Shown one piece after another: positions 41,595 through 50,370 of a stretch of 64,000 nucleotides of DNA (positions within the stretch are counted from its first letter, which is position 1; each line of letters opens with the position of its first letter). The notes below the pieces were generated by a model that was not told the DNA's origin, searched no databases, and saw only the letters and a program-made list of their open reading frames with translations. This stretch comes from Ignavibacteria bacterium (GTDB lineage Bacteria; Bacteroidota; Ignavibacteria; Tepidaquicellales; Tepidaquicellaceae): positions 186,001 through 250,000 of the forward strand of contig DATAJP010000003.1 in NCBI GenBank assembly GCA_036262055.1, in the 5' to 3' direction. The position numbers and the translations under genes were made by a program.

Positions 41595-42971
41595 ATGAAC
41601 ACAATGAAACAAAAATTTATTCTGGATATTAATCCTGCAACGGGGGAGTTGATTGAAAAAATTAAATGCTCTTCATACGGTGAAATTGCATCTGCTATAA
41701 AGCTTGCCCGAAAAGCTTATCGTCAGTGGTGCAATGTTCCACTAAAAAACAGAATTGCTGCAATGCGAAAAGTTGCCAAAGATTTTGCAAAGGAAAAAGA
41801 TAGAATCGGCGAATTGATTACAATGGAAATGGGCAAACCGATTAAAGCTGCTGTCGGGGAAGTTCTTGGGACTTCATATGCAATTGAAGAAACTGTTGAA
41901 ATGGCAACAGAAGCGTTTGATACTCAAATGCTTTCACATGAAAATACGATTACTGAACTTCATCGTGCACCTATTGGCGTTGTTGCTGTAATTACTCCCT
42001 GGAATTTTCCTGTCGGAATGCCTGAATCATTAATTACATCTGCCATTCTTGCAGGCAATACTGTGGTTTTTAAACCTTCCGAACTTACTCCGTTAACCGG
42101 CAAAGCCGTTTATGAAATTTATAACAGGCATTTTCCAAAAGGCGCTATCAATCTTTTACAGGGCGCTGAGGAGGTTGGTGAGACTTTGATTACTTCTGAC
42201 GTTGATATGGTTGCTTTTGTTGGCTCTCAGGAGGTCGGGAAAAGAATTATGGAAGCTTCATCAAAAAGATTGAACAGAATCGTTCTTGAGCTTGGCGGAA
42301 AAGATCCTATGATTGTGTTAAAAGATGCTGATCTTGATAAAGCAGCAAAGTATGCTGTCAACGGTTCACTTAGAAACTCCGGACAAGTTTGCGTTTCGGT
42401 AGAAAGAATTTATGTTGAAGAAAAAATTGCAGATGAATTCGAAAAACTTGTACTTAAGAATGTTAAGGACTGGAAAGTCGGAAATGGTAAAGAAGACGTT
42501 CATATGGGACCAATGGTAAGTGAAAACCAGAGAAATCATGTGTTAAACCAAATCGAAGAAGCTGAAAGAAAGGGCGCAAAGATTTTATACGGTGGAAAGA
42601 AAATCGAGAATAAAGGATTTTTTATCGAGCCGACTGTGATAACGGATTTAGCGGACAAGCACGCAATTATGCAAAAGGAAACTTTCGGACCCGTTGTTTG
42701 CATTCAGAAAGTCAAAAATGCAGATGAAGCTTTGGAGAAAGCAAATGACTCAACGTTCGGATTGGGAGCTACAATTTGGACAAAAAATGTGAACAAGGGC
42801 AAAGAGCTTGCGAGAAAAATTGAATCGGGTATGATAGGTTTGAATCAGGGCATCGGCGGTGTTCCAGGAACTCCGTGGGTTGGAATCAAACAAAGCGGTT
42901 TTGGTTATATCGGCTCAATTGATGGAATGAGACAATTTACAATTCCAAAGAAAGTATCGTATAAGAAATAA
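41595..42971 (+). CDS. Aldehyde dehydrogenase (succinate-semialdehyde dehydrogenase-like)
   Basis: 458 residues, NAD(P)-dependent. PWNFPVGMP cofactor loop, the catalytic Glu in LELGGKDPMIV and nucleophile Cys in GQVCVSVERIYVEE, then KETFGPVV. The opening NPATGELIEKI and length resemble short-type GabD/YneI succinate-semialdehyde dehydrogenases, but other aliphatic aldehydes are equally possible. Last gene of the anmK operon, closed by a strong inverted-repeat structure at 42981. Confidence 0.93.
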   Translation: MNTMKQKFILDINPATGELIEKIKCSSYGEIASAIKLARKAYRQWCNVPLKNRIAAMRKVAKDFAKEKDRIGELITMEMGKPIKAAVGEVLGTSYAIEETVEMATEAFDTQMLSHENTITELHRAPIGVVAVITPWNFPVGMPESLITSAILAGNTVVFKPSELTPLTGKAVYEIYNRHFPKGAINLLQGAEEVGETLITSDVDMVAFVGSQEVGKRIMEASSKRLNRIVLELGGKDPMIVLKDADLDKAAKYAVNGSLRNSGQVCVSVERIYVEEKIADEFEKLVLKNVKDWKVGNGKEDVHMGPMVSENQRNHVLNQIEEAERKGAKILYGGKKIENKGFFIEPTVITDLADKHAIMQKETFGPVVCIQKVKNADEALEKANDSTFGLGATIWTKNVNKGKELARKIESGMIGLNQGIGGVPGTPWVGIKQSGFGYIGSIDGMRQFTIPKKVSYKK

Positions 42972-42980
42972 ACCCACCGT

Positions 42981-43055
42981 GTCATTCTGAGGAGTGTAAC
43001 GACGAAGAATCCCATTCGATTTTAAAATGGGATTCTTCACTTCGTTCAAAATGAT
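42981..43055. repeat. Composite family B palindrome acting as a likely bidirectional terminator
   Basis: Two family B halves face each other: GAAGAATCCCATT (43004-43016) pairs perfectly with AATGGGATTCTTC (43026-43038) across a 9-base loop, flanked by GTCATTCTGAGG and TCAAAATGAT. It lies between the convergent aldehyde dehydrogenase and TonB receptor genes. Confidence 0.88.
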
Positions 43056-43063
43056 AAAAATTT

Positions 43064-45484
43064 TTACTTCTTCACACTGAACATAAACGGCACCGAAACC
43101 TTAAAGCTTATATTCCTCCCCATGTTATAAATCCCTTCTCTTCCTGTTGCCAGATTTTCGGGAGCATACTTTAAACGGCTCATATTATTTTGATATGCAA
43201 CGTCGAAAATATTATTAACCGAAAGTATATATTTTAAGATTGTATTGCCGTTATTGTTAATAATGTCTCCGCCAAAACCTGCACTGAATAATAAATAAGA
43301 CGGAGTCGCAGTTTCAGTATTAAAGGCACTGAAATAATTATTCTGTGCAAAAGTATAATCACCCTCGACAAATACATATCCGTCATTAATAAAACTTCCG
43401 ATTTTATTTATCTCAGCTTTGAGCTCCGAACGCAGTCGGGCAGCAGGAATGAATGGAAGATATTTCATGCTATCCGGCTGGTTTCTTTGAATACCGAGAA
43501 CATACGCGATGCTGTTTTCAAAATGAAGCCAATCCAAAGGATGCGGATGAATGTCTATGGAAAATTCACCGCCAAGTAAATAAGCATTTCCCTGAACAAA
43601 TTTAAAGACTGCAAGCGGGTCTTTCGGGTATACTATGCTGTCCTGTCCAGTTGTGTTAATAAGTTTTTCAAGAAAAATATAATTATCGATGCTGTTATAA
43701 AACACGCTTAGTTCCGATGAAACGTGGCTTGTATTCAGAAAAAATCCTAAGTCTCCCTGTAGACTGTGTTCGGGTTTTAAGTTATCGTTTCCGATTTCAT
43801 ATCTTATTGTGCCTTCATGAACCCCATTTGAACCAAGCTCAGCAATGTTAGGCGCTCTGAATCCGCGAGCAATATTCAGCTTCATTGAAAAATCTTCATC
43901 AAAGAAATATGAAAATCCTATGCTTCCTGATAAACTTGAAAAATTTTTATTGAAAGGAGAAAACTTAATTGAATCTGTTGTAGATGTAGTTAAACCTTCA
44001 GAGTCAAAATACATTCCTTTAGAATTTACATGGCGGTTATCAAAACGAACACCGCCGCTCAGACTAAATCTTCCAAAATTCTTTTGTGTGATTAAATATG
44101 CACCGATGTCAAATAAATTGTAATCGGGAATTAATGCTTCCACTCCTTCATTTAAATTCGTCTGATACATTCCATTTGTGCCGAATGAAGTAAGCCAGCC
44201 GTTCATTGCAGGCAAGTTATATTTAACATCATAATCGTATGTATTCAACAAGAAATAAAGTTCTGTTTCGTTTTCATCAAGTGGATTTGCAAATTCTTTT
44301 CTGATATTTTTTTGATAACCAAATGAAAACTCGAGATTTGTTTTACCAAAAAATAAATTTGATGTATTTGATATTCTTAAATGCTGAATATTTTGTTTTG
44401 GGACATCGATATTATATCCATTCAAATCGTTTTGATTTACAGGAACTTCGATAACTTCACCGTTTTCATTAACAAGTTTAACAAAATCTCCTGAACTGTC
44501 ACGTTCACCTTCAACGATCCCAAGGTTTTGATTAAAGAAACTAAAATTCAGATGTGAATAACCCCAGCTTTTATTTAAACCAAGGTATCCATTGACATTC
44601 CATTCATTAAATCCCGAGTTATAAACTTTACCATCGTATTTATTCTGAAAATTTCCTGCAAGTTTAGAACTTCCCCGAACGAGCCAATTAAATCCGTTTA
44701 TGTTCCCCGCATTTGAAATCGTTGCACGGAGAAAATTATTGTTTGTTTGATAATTGGTGGCAAAATTTGTCATTATTTCGCCGCGAGGTAGAGGGTCGGG
44801 AGTAAGAAAATTTATTACTCCTGCAAGTGCATCCGAGCCATAGACAAGACTTCCCGGTCCCTTGAGAATCTCGACACGATCAATTGAAAATTCATCAAGT
44901 TCAATACCATGTTCATCACCCCATTGTTGTCCTTCCTGACGAATACCATTGTATAATGTAATGATTCTGTTATAACCTAACCCGCGAATAACAGGTTTTG
45001 AAATTCCTGTTCCTGTTGTTAATTGTGAAATTCCGGGAGTTTTACTTAAGGCATCTATTATATTCGTAGAAGTCGAATTAAATAAAGATTGATTGGCGAT
45101 TGTCGAAATTGAAAGAGGATTATCACGAAGTTCGGTTGCTTTATTTGTTCCGGTTACGACTATCTCCGAAATTTCTACAATTGATTCCGTTAATTCAAAA
45201 TTCAATTTCATACTTCCTAATATATTAATCCTTTCAGTAATAGATTTATAGCCGGTATATTTTATGTTTAATGCAAAATTTCCTTCAGGGAGATTATCCA
45301 ACAAATAATATCCGTTTGTGTCTGTTGCCGTGCTGATTTTTAAATCAGAAATTGAAACTATTGCTCCGGATAAAGGTTTTTGTGTTGACGCATCCAAAAC
45401 TTTTCCGGATAAATTATTCTGGGAATATGAGATTGAAGAAATGAAAAATAAGAATATAAATATGAATAAAAATTTAGTCTTCAT
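43064..45484 (-). CDS. TonB-dependent outer-membrane receptor, possibly for zinc or another metal
   Basis: 806 residues. Signal peptide MKTKFLFIFIFLFFISSISYS, a carboxypeptidase-like regulatory domain (about 24-105, SGKVLDASTQKPLSGAIVSI), then the plug (DALSKTPGISQL, KPVIRGLGYNRIITLYNGIRQ, VEILKGPGSLVYGSDALAGVI) and a 22-strand barrel ending in SFKVSVPFMFSVKK. It overlaps by 11 bases with a MerC-like gene behind three tandem operator-like palindromes, so metal-responsive control is likely. The plug pattern and partner suggest a ZnuD-like zinc receptor; copper or a siderophore are alternatives. Confidence 0.93.
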   Translation of the reverse strand: MKTKFLFIFIFLFFISSISYSQNNLSGKVLDASTQKPLSGAIVSISDLKISTATDTNGYYLLDNLPEGNFALNIKYTGYKSITERINILGSMKLNFELTESIVEISEIVVTGTNKATELRDNPLSISTIANQSLFNSTSTNIIDALSKTPGISQLTTGTGISKPVIRGLGYNRIITLYNGIRQEGQQWGDEHGIELDEFSIDRVEILKGPGSLVYGSDALAGVINFLTPDPLPRGEIMTNFATNYQTNNNFLRATISNAGNINGFNWLVRGSSKLAGNFQNKYDGKVYNSGFNEWNVNGYLGLNKSWGYSHLNFSFFNQNLGIVEGERDSSGDFVKLVNENGEVIEVPVNQNDLNGYNIDVPKQNIQHLRISNTSNLFFGKTNLEFSFGYQKNIRKEFANPLDENETELYFLLNTYDYDVKYNLPAMNGWLTSFGTNGMYQTNLNEGVEALIPDYNLFDIGAYLITQKNFGRFSLSGGVRFDNRHVNSKGMYFDSEGLTTSTTDSIKFSPFNKNFSSLSGSIGFSYFFDEDFSMKLNIARGFRAPNIAELGSNGVHEGTIRYEIGNDNLKPEHSLQGDLGFFLNTSHVSSELSVFYNSIDNYIFLEKLINTTGQDSIVYPKDPLAVFKFVQGNAYLLGGEFSIDIHPHPLDWLHFENSIAYVLGIQRNQPDSMKYLPFIPAARLRSELKAEINKIGSFINDGYVFVEGDYTFAQNNYFSAFNTETATPSYLLFSAGFGGDIINNNGNTILKYILSVNNIFDVAYQNNMSRLKYAPENLATGREGIYNMGRNISFKVSVPFMFSVKK

Positions 45485-45917
45485 TTGATGAATGCCGATG
45501 TGTGCACCTAGTTTTTGTCCATTTTCGGTTTATGAAGTGAGCATACGCAATAAGAAGCGCGCCAAGAGGAGCAATTATGAAAAACATATATTCATTGAAA
45601 TGTTCATCGGCTTCTTCTATGTGTGAATGGCTATGGAAAAATACATGACCGATTATTACAATTATTAATCCGATAATAAAAATTAACACCGGAGTAATTC
45701 TTCCGTGATGTTCAAAATAACCAGCGCGAAGCGTGAACAACCCGATTATAAAACTTAGTCCGATAATTATGAACTCAATCATTGGATTTGCAATAAATTC
45801 TAACCCTAATAAAGGTAAAGTGACTATTATGAACGGCATTAATGCGCAGTGTATTGCGCAAATGGTTGATGCCGAAAGTCCTATAAAATCAAGCTGTTGT
45901 ATAATTTTATGTTTGAT
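45474..45917 (-). CDS. MerC-like membrane protein (noncanonical or lost start codon)
   Basis: The first ATG (45839) gives 121 residues, but the same frame is open upstream to 45950 and encodes IKHKIIQQLDFIGLSASTIC then AIHCALMP, the CxxxHC metal-binding first helix of MerC proteins. I therefore extend the gene to ATC at 45917 (147 residues); no ATG, GTG or TTG occurs between 45839 and the in-frame stop. Four membrane helices and a histidine patch HSHSHIEEADEHF follow. MerC proteins move Hg(II) or, in TonB-linked forms, probably zinc. The C-terminus overlaps the receptor start. Confidence 0.78.
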   Translation of the reverse strand: MKHKIIQQLDFIGLSASTICAIHCALMPFIIVTLPLLGLEFIANPMIEFIIIGLSFIIGLFTLRAGYFEHHGRITPVLIFIIGLIIVIIGHVFFHSHSHIEEADEHFNEYMFFIIAPLGALLIAYAHFINRKWTKTRCTHRHSSNED

Positions 45918-45931
45918 GGTCGTAAAATTAA

Positions 45932-45948
45932 TTGCGAATCATTTGCAA
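45932..45948. promoter_or_regulatory. Fur/Zur-like operator, copy 1
   Basis: TTGCGAATCATTTGCAA, an 8-1-8 palindrome with one mismatch. Shares GCGAAT-N3-TTGCAA with copies 2 and 3. Confidence 0.72.
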
Positions 45949-45975
45949 AATAAATTATATGCGAATGAATTGCAA
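45946..45975 (-). promoter_or_regulatory. Candidate promoter of the MerC/TonB operon
   Basis: On the minus strand TTG (45975-45973), 20 bases, then TATTTTG (45952-45946), close to TTG-N20-TAnnTTTG. Operator copies 1 and 2 overlap its two elements, which fits repression. The predicted RNA start is about 20-25 bases before the ATC at 45917. Confidence 0.4.
45959..45975. promoter_or_regulatory. Fur/Zur-like operator, copy 2
   Basis: ATGCGAATGAATTGCAA, centre 27 bases from copy 1. Confidence 0.7.
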
Positions 45976-45983
45976 GTTAAAAA

Positions 45984-46000
45984 TCGCGAATCGTTTGCAA
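45984..46000. promoter_or_regulatory. Fur/Zur-like operator, copy 3
   Basis: TCGCGAATCGTTTGCAA, centre 25 bases from copy 2; ends 15 bases before the cca stop. Confidence 0.7.
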
Positions 46001-46014
46001 ATAGAGTTTGGAAT

Positions 46015-47439
46015 TTAAATTAAAAAGTGTTCTTTTGGAGCTTTTTGAAGAATACCATCTTTTATTTGATATAAGTACTCTTTTGCTGAATCGTATTCGT
46101 TCGGGATAATTCCTTCGAGAATTGCTTCTTCTATTTCGGTTTTAATTATGCCGACGGTTTTTGATGGTTTAAGTTTGCAGATCTCCATAATCTCTTCACC
46201 GCGGACAGGGGATTGAAAGTTTCGCAAATTATCCTTCTGTTGAACGTCAAGAATTTTTTTCTCTACACGCTCATAATTTGCAAGTACTTCAGAAACTTTA
46301 TTGGGGTTTTTTGATGTAATATCTGCACGGCAAAGAGTAAGCAAATCTTCTAGCTCTTCGCCGGCATCGGCGGCAAGTCGTCTTATGCCCGAGTCGGAAA
46401 CTTCTTCTTTAGCAGCAGCAGCAGGGCGAAGATGCATTCTCACTAGCTTTTCAACATAAGGAAGCCTATCATAGGGTAATTTCAACCGGTTAAAAATCTT
46501 TTTCATCATTCTTGCGCCGGCATCTTCGTGTCCGTGAAAAGTCCAGCCGGTGCCTTCGATAAATTTCTTTGTTTTTGGTTTTGCAATATCGTGAACAAGC
46601 GCAGTAAATCTGAGCCAGACATTATCAGTCATCCTTGAAATATTATCGACGACCTGAAGAGTATGATAAAAAACATCCTTATGATGGTAATCCTGGCGTT
46701 GTTCTACTCCTGCAAGATTTGAAATTTCGGGAAAAACAATTTCCATTACTCCTGTTTTGAACATCAAGTCCAGACCAATCGAAGGTTTTGGTGAAGCAAG
46801 AATTTTTAGAAATTCATCGGTTATACGTTCCTGTGAAACCACTTCATCTGGAACCAAACGGTTTTTCATTTTGACGATTGCTTTATAGGTATCACCTTCA
46901 ATTCTGAAGTTCAATTGCGAAGCAAATCGAATTGCACGCATTATTCTCAGAGGATCATCATCAAAAGTTTTCTCCGGTTCAAGAGGAGTTTTTATAATTT
47001 TATTGTCTAAATCAGCTATACCATTAAAAACATCAATAATTTCATGTCCATCATCGCTTAAGCTGATTGCAAGCGTGTTAATGGTAAAATCACGGCGTGA
47101 CAGGTCATGTTCGAGTGTCGAAAACTCAATATCCGGTTTTCTCGAATCTTTTTTATAGCTTTCTTTTCTGGCAGAAGCAAACTCAATTTTTAAATTATCA
47201 ATTTCAATGAGTGCAGTTCCGAATTTTTTATATATAGCCGATGGTTTCGTATTAAATTTGTTTGCAATAAGCTCTGCAAAATTTATCCCATCGCCGATTA
47301 CTGTTATATCAATATCATTATCTTCGCGTTTTAAGATTAAATCACGGACGTATCCACCGACTAAGTATGCATCAACATTTGATTCCTTAGCGATTTCAGA
47401 AATTTTTTTTATTATTTTATTTTCAATCTTTAACTTCAT
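46015..47439 (-). CDS. cca: CCA-adding enzyme / poly(A) polymerase family nucleotidyltransferase with HD domain
   Basis: 474 residues. N-terminal nucleotidyltransferase head YLVGGYVRDLIL with DNDIDITV (catalytic DxD), RRDFTINTLA and the DPLRIMRAIRFA neck, followed by an HD phosphohydrolase domain (YHHKDVFYHTLQVV, ALVHDIAKPKT). It builds or repairs the tRNA 3' CCA end, or polyadenylates RNA; sequence alone does not separate these. Start overlaps the phosphoesterase stop by four bases; last gene of a four-gene minus-strand operon. Confidence 0.94.
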   Translation of the reverse strand: MKLKIENKIIKKISEIAKESNVDAYLVGGYVRDLILKREDNDIDITVIGDGINFAELIANKFNTKPSAIYKKFGTALIEIDNLKIEFASARKESYKKDSRKPDIEFSTLEHDLSRRDFTINTLAISLSDDGHEIIDVFNGIADLDNKIIKTPLEPEKTFDDDPLRIMRAIRFASQLNFRIEGDTYKAIVKMKNRLVPDEVVSQERITDEFLKILASPKPSIGLDLMFKTGVMEIVFPEISNLAGVEQRQDYHHKDVFYHTLQVVDNISRMTDNVWLRFTALVHDIAKPKTKKFIEGTGWTFHGHEDAGARMMKKIFNRLKLPYDRLPYVEKLVRMHLRPAAAAKEEVSDSGIRRLAADAGEELEDLLTLCRADITSKNPNKVSEVLANYERVEKKILDVQQKDNLRNFQSPVRGEEIMEICKLKPSKTVGIIKTEIEEAILEGIIPNEYDSAKEYLYQIKDGILQKAPKEHFLI

Positions 47440-48281
47440 ATTGCAACTTTCTCAAGTTTTGTTTTATTATTATCAATTGTAATCATGTGATATTCTCTTT
47501 TCTTCTCTTTTGTAAATGGATTCACGCATCCTGAAGAATTAACATAGGTAACATTATCAATCTTATAAGATTCGCTTATATGTGTATGTCCGTGCAAAAC
47601 AAAATCAACTTTATATTTAGTAAATATTTTTATCAACCCTTTTTTGTTGTATAATTTCATTTTATTTTCTTCAGTCTCAAGCCACATTCTCTGTTCAATA
47701 TGATTTTTCCTGAACATTGGTTCGCTAAAATGATGATGAATTAAAACAATTTTTATTTTGTCTCTTACTTCTTTATTATCGAAAACATTAACTAATTTTT
47801 TTATAATAGAATTTTTTATAAACCCGTTGGTGCCATTAGGGTTTTCATGTAAATCCCATTCATATAATGAATTTAATCCGATTAATGCAATATTATTTAT
47901 TACTTTTAGATAAGGAAACTCTTTCACATTGTCTAAATTGAAGAACTCCTCATTAAATTTTTTGACAGCATTTTGAAAATTTAGTTTCCTGCAATATTGA
48001 ATAAACAAATAAGACGGCATTTTATCTGACGGTCCTCCATAAATATCATGATTACCGGGAATAACCGTTAGTTTATCTTTATCATAATAGCCATAGTTAT
48101 CGAAAGTATTTTTAACCAGATTAAATTCTTGAGTAGTTCCATAATCAACAATGTCGCCTGTAAGCAAAATATGATTAACTTTTCTTCGTTTAATATCTTT
48201 CAGCAATCTATTGAAAAATTCAAAATGAATATGCTTGGCGTCCTTAATATGCGTGTCCGATATATGAGCAATTTTATACAC
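47436..48281 (-). CDS. Calcineurin-like metallophosphoesterase
   Basis: 281 residues, soluble. The five metal motifs are in order: ISDTHIKD, TGDIVDYG, PGNHDIYG, LIHHHFSEP and LHGHTHISE. They bind two metal ions for phosphoester hydrolysis. Closest in layout to the Icc/CpdA-type family, but length and inserts differ and the substrate (cyclic nucleotide, lipid or nucleic acid) is unknown. Start GTG at 48281, one base after the upstream stop. Confidence 0.92.
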   Translation of the reverse strand: MYKIAHISDTHIKDAKHIHFEFFNRLLKDIKRRKVNHILLTGDIVDYGTTQEFNLVKNTFDNYGYYDKDKLTVIPGNHDIYGGPSDKMPSYLFIQYCRKLNFQNAVKKFNEEFFNLDNVKEFPYLKVINNIALIGLNSLYEWDLHENPNGTNGFIKNSIIKKLVNVFDNKEVRDKIKIVLIHHHFSEPMFRKNHIEQRMWLETEENKMKLYNKKGLIKIFTKYKVDFVLHGHTHISESYKIDNVTYVNSSGCVNPFTKEKKREYHMITIDNNKTKLEKVAI

Positions 48282-49277
48282 TTAATTGTTGGTAATTTTT
48301 GTTAAAGAGTTTTCTACTTCTTTGATTACATACTCGGCAACTTCAAGAGCTCGTTTGCCTTCTTCAAGATTGACAACGGGTTCGGTGTTATTCTTTATGG
48401 AGTCAATAAATTTATTAAGCTCGTATTTCATGGGGTTAATATCTTCAACGGTAGCTCTTTCATAAACAATTTTTTTATTGTTGCCGATATCAAACGAAGC
48501 AAAACTAAATCCTTCACTTCCATCGCTATCTTCAAGATGAAAAATTTCTGATAAATTTTGTAAAAAATCTATTGAGATATATGCATTTTTCTGAAAGACT
48601 CTCATCTTCCGCATTTTGTTTTGGGAAATACGGGATGCAGTTATATTAGCTACACATCCATTTTTAAATCTTATCCGCGCATTAGCGATGTCAATTTTAT
48701 CGGTTAATATTGCTACACCATTTGCATCGATGCGCTCCACGGGTGAGTTGACAAGTTTTAAAATAATGTCAATATCATGTATCATTAAGTCCTGAATTAC
48801 AGAAACATCCGTTCCTCTCGGATTGAACTGCGATAGTCGATGCGTCTCGATGAATAAAGGTTTCAGATTATATTTTTCTAATGCAAGAACAGCGGGATTA
48901 AACCTCTCAATGTGCCCGACCTGAATTTTTATTTTTTTATTCTTTGAAAGTTTTAATAGTTCATCGGCTTCAGGAATTGTTTCAGTTACGGGCTTTTCAA
49001 TAAAAATGTTTTTATCTTTCCCGATTATTTTTTTTGCAAGTTCAAAATGGGTTGTTGTCGGAGTAACTAAAATAATGGAATCTGAATTATCAATGGCATC
49101 ATCAACCGAATCAAATTTCTTAACTGAAAACTCATCGGCAGCTTTATTGAGTTTCTCAGAATCTGCATCGAATATTCCCGTTATCTGAATATCATTTCTT
49201 TCTTTTTCAATCTCTTTAAGATTTTTTACGTGAAGCCGCCCTAAATGTCCTATTCCAATTACAGTTATCTTAATCAT
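48282..49277 (-). CDS. Gfo/Idh/MocA-family oxidoreductase
   Basis: 331 residues. N-terminal Rossmann domain (VIGIGHLGRLHVKNLKE, then IFIEKPVTETIPEADEL with the EKP motif) and C-terminal alpha/beta substrate domain (VIQDLMIHDIDIILKL, where the H-D pair helps catalysis). The family handles sugars, UDP-sugars and biliverdin-like compounds; the substrate cannot be named here. It overlaps the EamA transporter stop by eight bases. Confidence 0.92.
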   Translation of the reverse strand: MIKITVIGIGHLGRLHVKNLKEIEKERNDIQITGIFDADSEKLNKAADEFSVKKFDSVDDAIDNSDSIILVTPTTTHFELAKKIIGKDKNIFIEKPVTETIPEADELLKLSKNKKIKIQVGHIERFNPAVLALEKYNLKPLFIETHRLSQFNPRGTDVSVIQDLMIHDIDIILKLVNSPVERIDANGVAILTDKIDIANARIRFKNGCVANITASRISQNKMRKMRVFQKNAYISIDFLQNLSEIFHLEDSDGSEGFSFASFDIGNNKKIVYERATVEDINPMKYELNKFIDSIKNNTEPVVNLEEGKRALEVAEYVIKEVENSLTKITNN

Positions 49278-50172
49278 TAATATTTTCTTTTATTGGTTTT
49301 CTATCGATAAATTGGGTTAAAAAAACTCCCACTAAAGTAATTATTGCTCCTACTATAAAATAAACAGAAAAAGTTTCTTTTAAAAGAAAATATGAAAATA
49401 TTATTGTTATAATCGGAGATGTATTTGTTAATGTTGTGAGCGTGCTTATTTTGATAAACTTGGCTGAATAATTATAAATAAAGTAACTCAAGAAAGCTAC
49501 GAGAACCGATAAATGTATAAAACCTATAACCCCCCAAAAAGTTAATTTGCTTAAAGTAAAATTATGAGCATCAAAGAGAAAAACAGGAATATATAAAACC
49601 ATTCCAAAGATAAATGCAATCGTAGATGTCTTTAGTGCACCGTATTTTTCTATCATTTTCACTGACAATGTTACATAGACAGCCCAGCTTGAAACTGCAA
49701 AGAACAATAAAATATTCCCGAGAAATAAACTGCTTTTCTGCGAAAGTGACTGCATTAAACTTTCCCAGAAAATTATTACTATACCTATTATTGTTAAAGA
49801 AATTGTCAGCAGCTTCACATAGCCGAATTTTTCTTTCTTCATTTTTATGGAAATCAGGTAAGCAATCATCGGTGTCATTGCATACATTACTCCGGAATTT
49901 GAAGATGTTGAAAGACTGATTCCAACTAAAAAGAAAAATTGATTTATAGGTATGCACAACGCACCAAGCATCGCCATAAACCAAATATCCTTTTTATCTA
50001 TTCTGAAAGTAATTCCTTTTAACTTAAAGAAAAGTATTAAAAGGAGAGTTGCGATACCAAAGCGAAAGAATGCTAATGAAAGGGGTGAAATTTCCGAGGT
50101 TACATATTTAGCGGCAACAGGGGTAAGTCCTGCAGCGAAAGTCAAATAAATGACAATTAAAAATTTTTTCAA
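49270..50172 (-). CDS. EamA/DMT-superfamily transporter
   Basis: 300 residues, ten membrane helices in two EamA repeats (about 1-135 and 150-295): ISPLSLAFFRFGIATLLL in the first and GALKTSTIAFIFG...TNTSPIITIIFSYFLLKETF in the second. Metabolite exporter or importer of unknown substrate in the inner membrane. The start is TTG at 50172; no ATG lies nearby and an inverted repeat sits 13 bases upstream. First gene of the operon with the oxidoreductase, phosphoesterase and cca. Confidence 0.92.
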   Translation of the reverse strand: MKKFLIVIYLTFAAGLTPVAAKYVTSEISPLSLAFFRFGIATLLLILFFKLKGITFRIDKKDIWFMAMLGALCIPINQFFFLVGISLSTSSNSGVMYAMTPMIAYLISIKMKKEKFGYVKLLTISLTIIGIVIIFWESLMQSLSQKSSLFLGNILLFFAVSSWAVYVTLSVKMIEKYGALKTSTIAFIFGMVLYIPVFLFDAHNFTLSKLTFWGVIGFIHLSVLVAFLSYFIYNYSAKFIKISTLTTLTNTSPIITIIFSYFLLKETFSVYFIVGAIITLVGVFLTQFIDRKPIKENIND

Positions 50173-50184
50173 TTCAGGGATTGC

Positions 50185-50212
50185 ATCACGACTAAGCAGA
50201 CTTAGTCGTGAT
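50185..50212. promoter_or_regulatory. Perfect 12-bp inverted repeat upstream of the EamA gene
   Basis: ATCACGACTAAG and CTTAGTCGTGAT around CAGA. T-rich sequence follows on the plus strand, but no plus-strand gene ends nearby; on the minus strand it is in the leader of the EamA transcript. It may be a terminator between the small basic-protein gene and EamA, or an operator. Confidence 0.7.
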
Positions 50213-50233
50213 TAATTTTTTCTAAATACGTAA

Positions 50234-50332
50234 TTATTTCTTTGCGTTAGCTTTTGCGGTTTTAATTTTAGCTTTAGTCTTTTGTTTTGTTTTTCTGTGT
50301 TTCTTTAAAGCTTTCTTTTTTGGTTTGTTCAT
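50234..50332 (-). CDS. 32-residue lysine-rich protein
   Basis: An ATG at 50332 opens a frame of 32 codons: MNKPKKKALKKHRKTKQKTK, then AKIKTAKANAKK. About half of the residues are Lys or Arg and none is acidic, as in tiny ribosomal proteins (bTHX, bS22/COX24-like). The frame ends in TAA and is bounded by an inverted repeat downstream and the aldolase repeat upstream. Composition, not homology, is the evidence. I think it is translated, possibly ribosome- or nucleic-acid-associated. Confidence 0.6.
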   Translation of the reverse strand: MNKPKKKALKKHRKTKQKTKAKIKTAKANAKK

Positions 50333-50370
50333 TTTGTGATTTATGTTTTAAATATTAGTTTCAGTTACAT

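Noticed and set aside
45932-46000. Three regularly spaced repeats as a small CRISPR array
   Set aside because: Repeats are 17 bp imperfect palindromes with 8-10 bp gaps, over a promoter; no cas genes.
45733-46023. A plus-strand open frame across the MerC N-terminus and the operators
   Set aside because: It contains the repeated operators, has no family likeness, and the minus strand explains the same bases.
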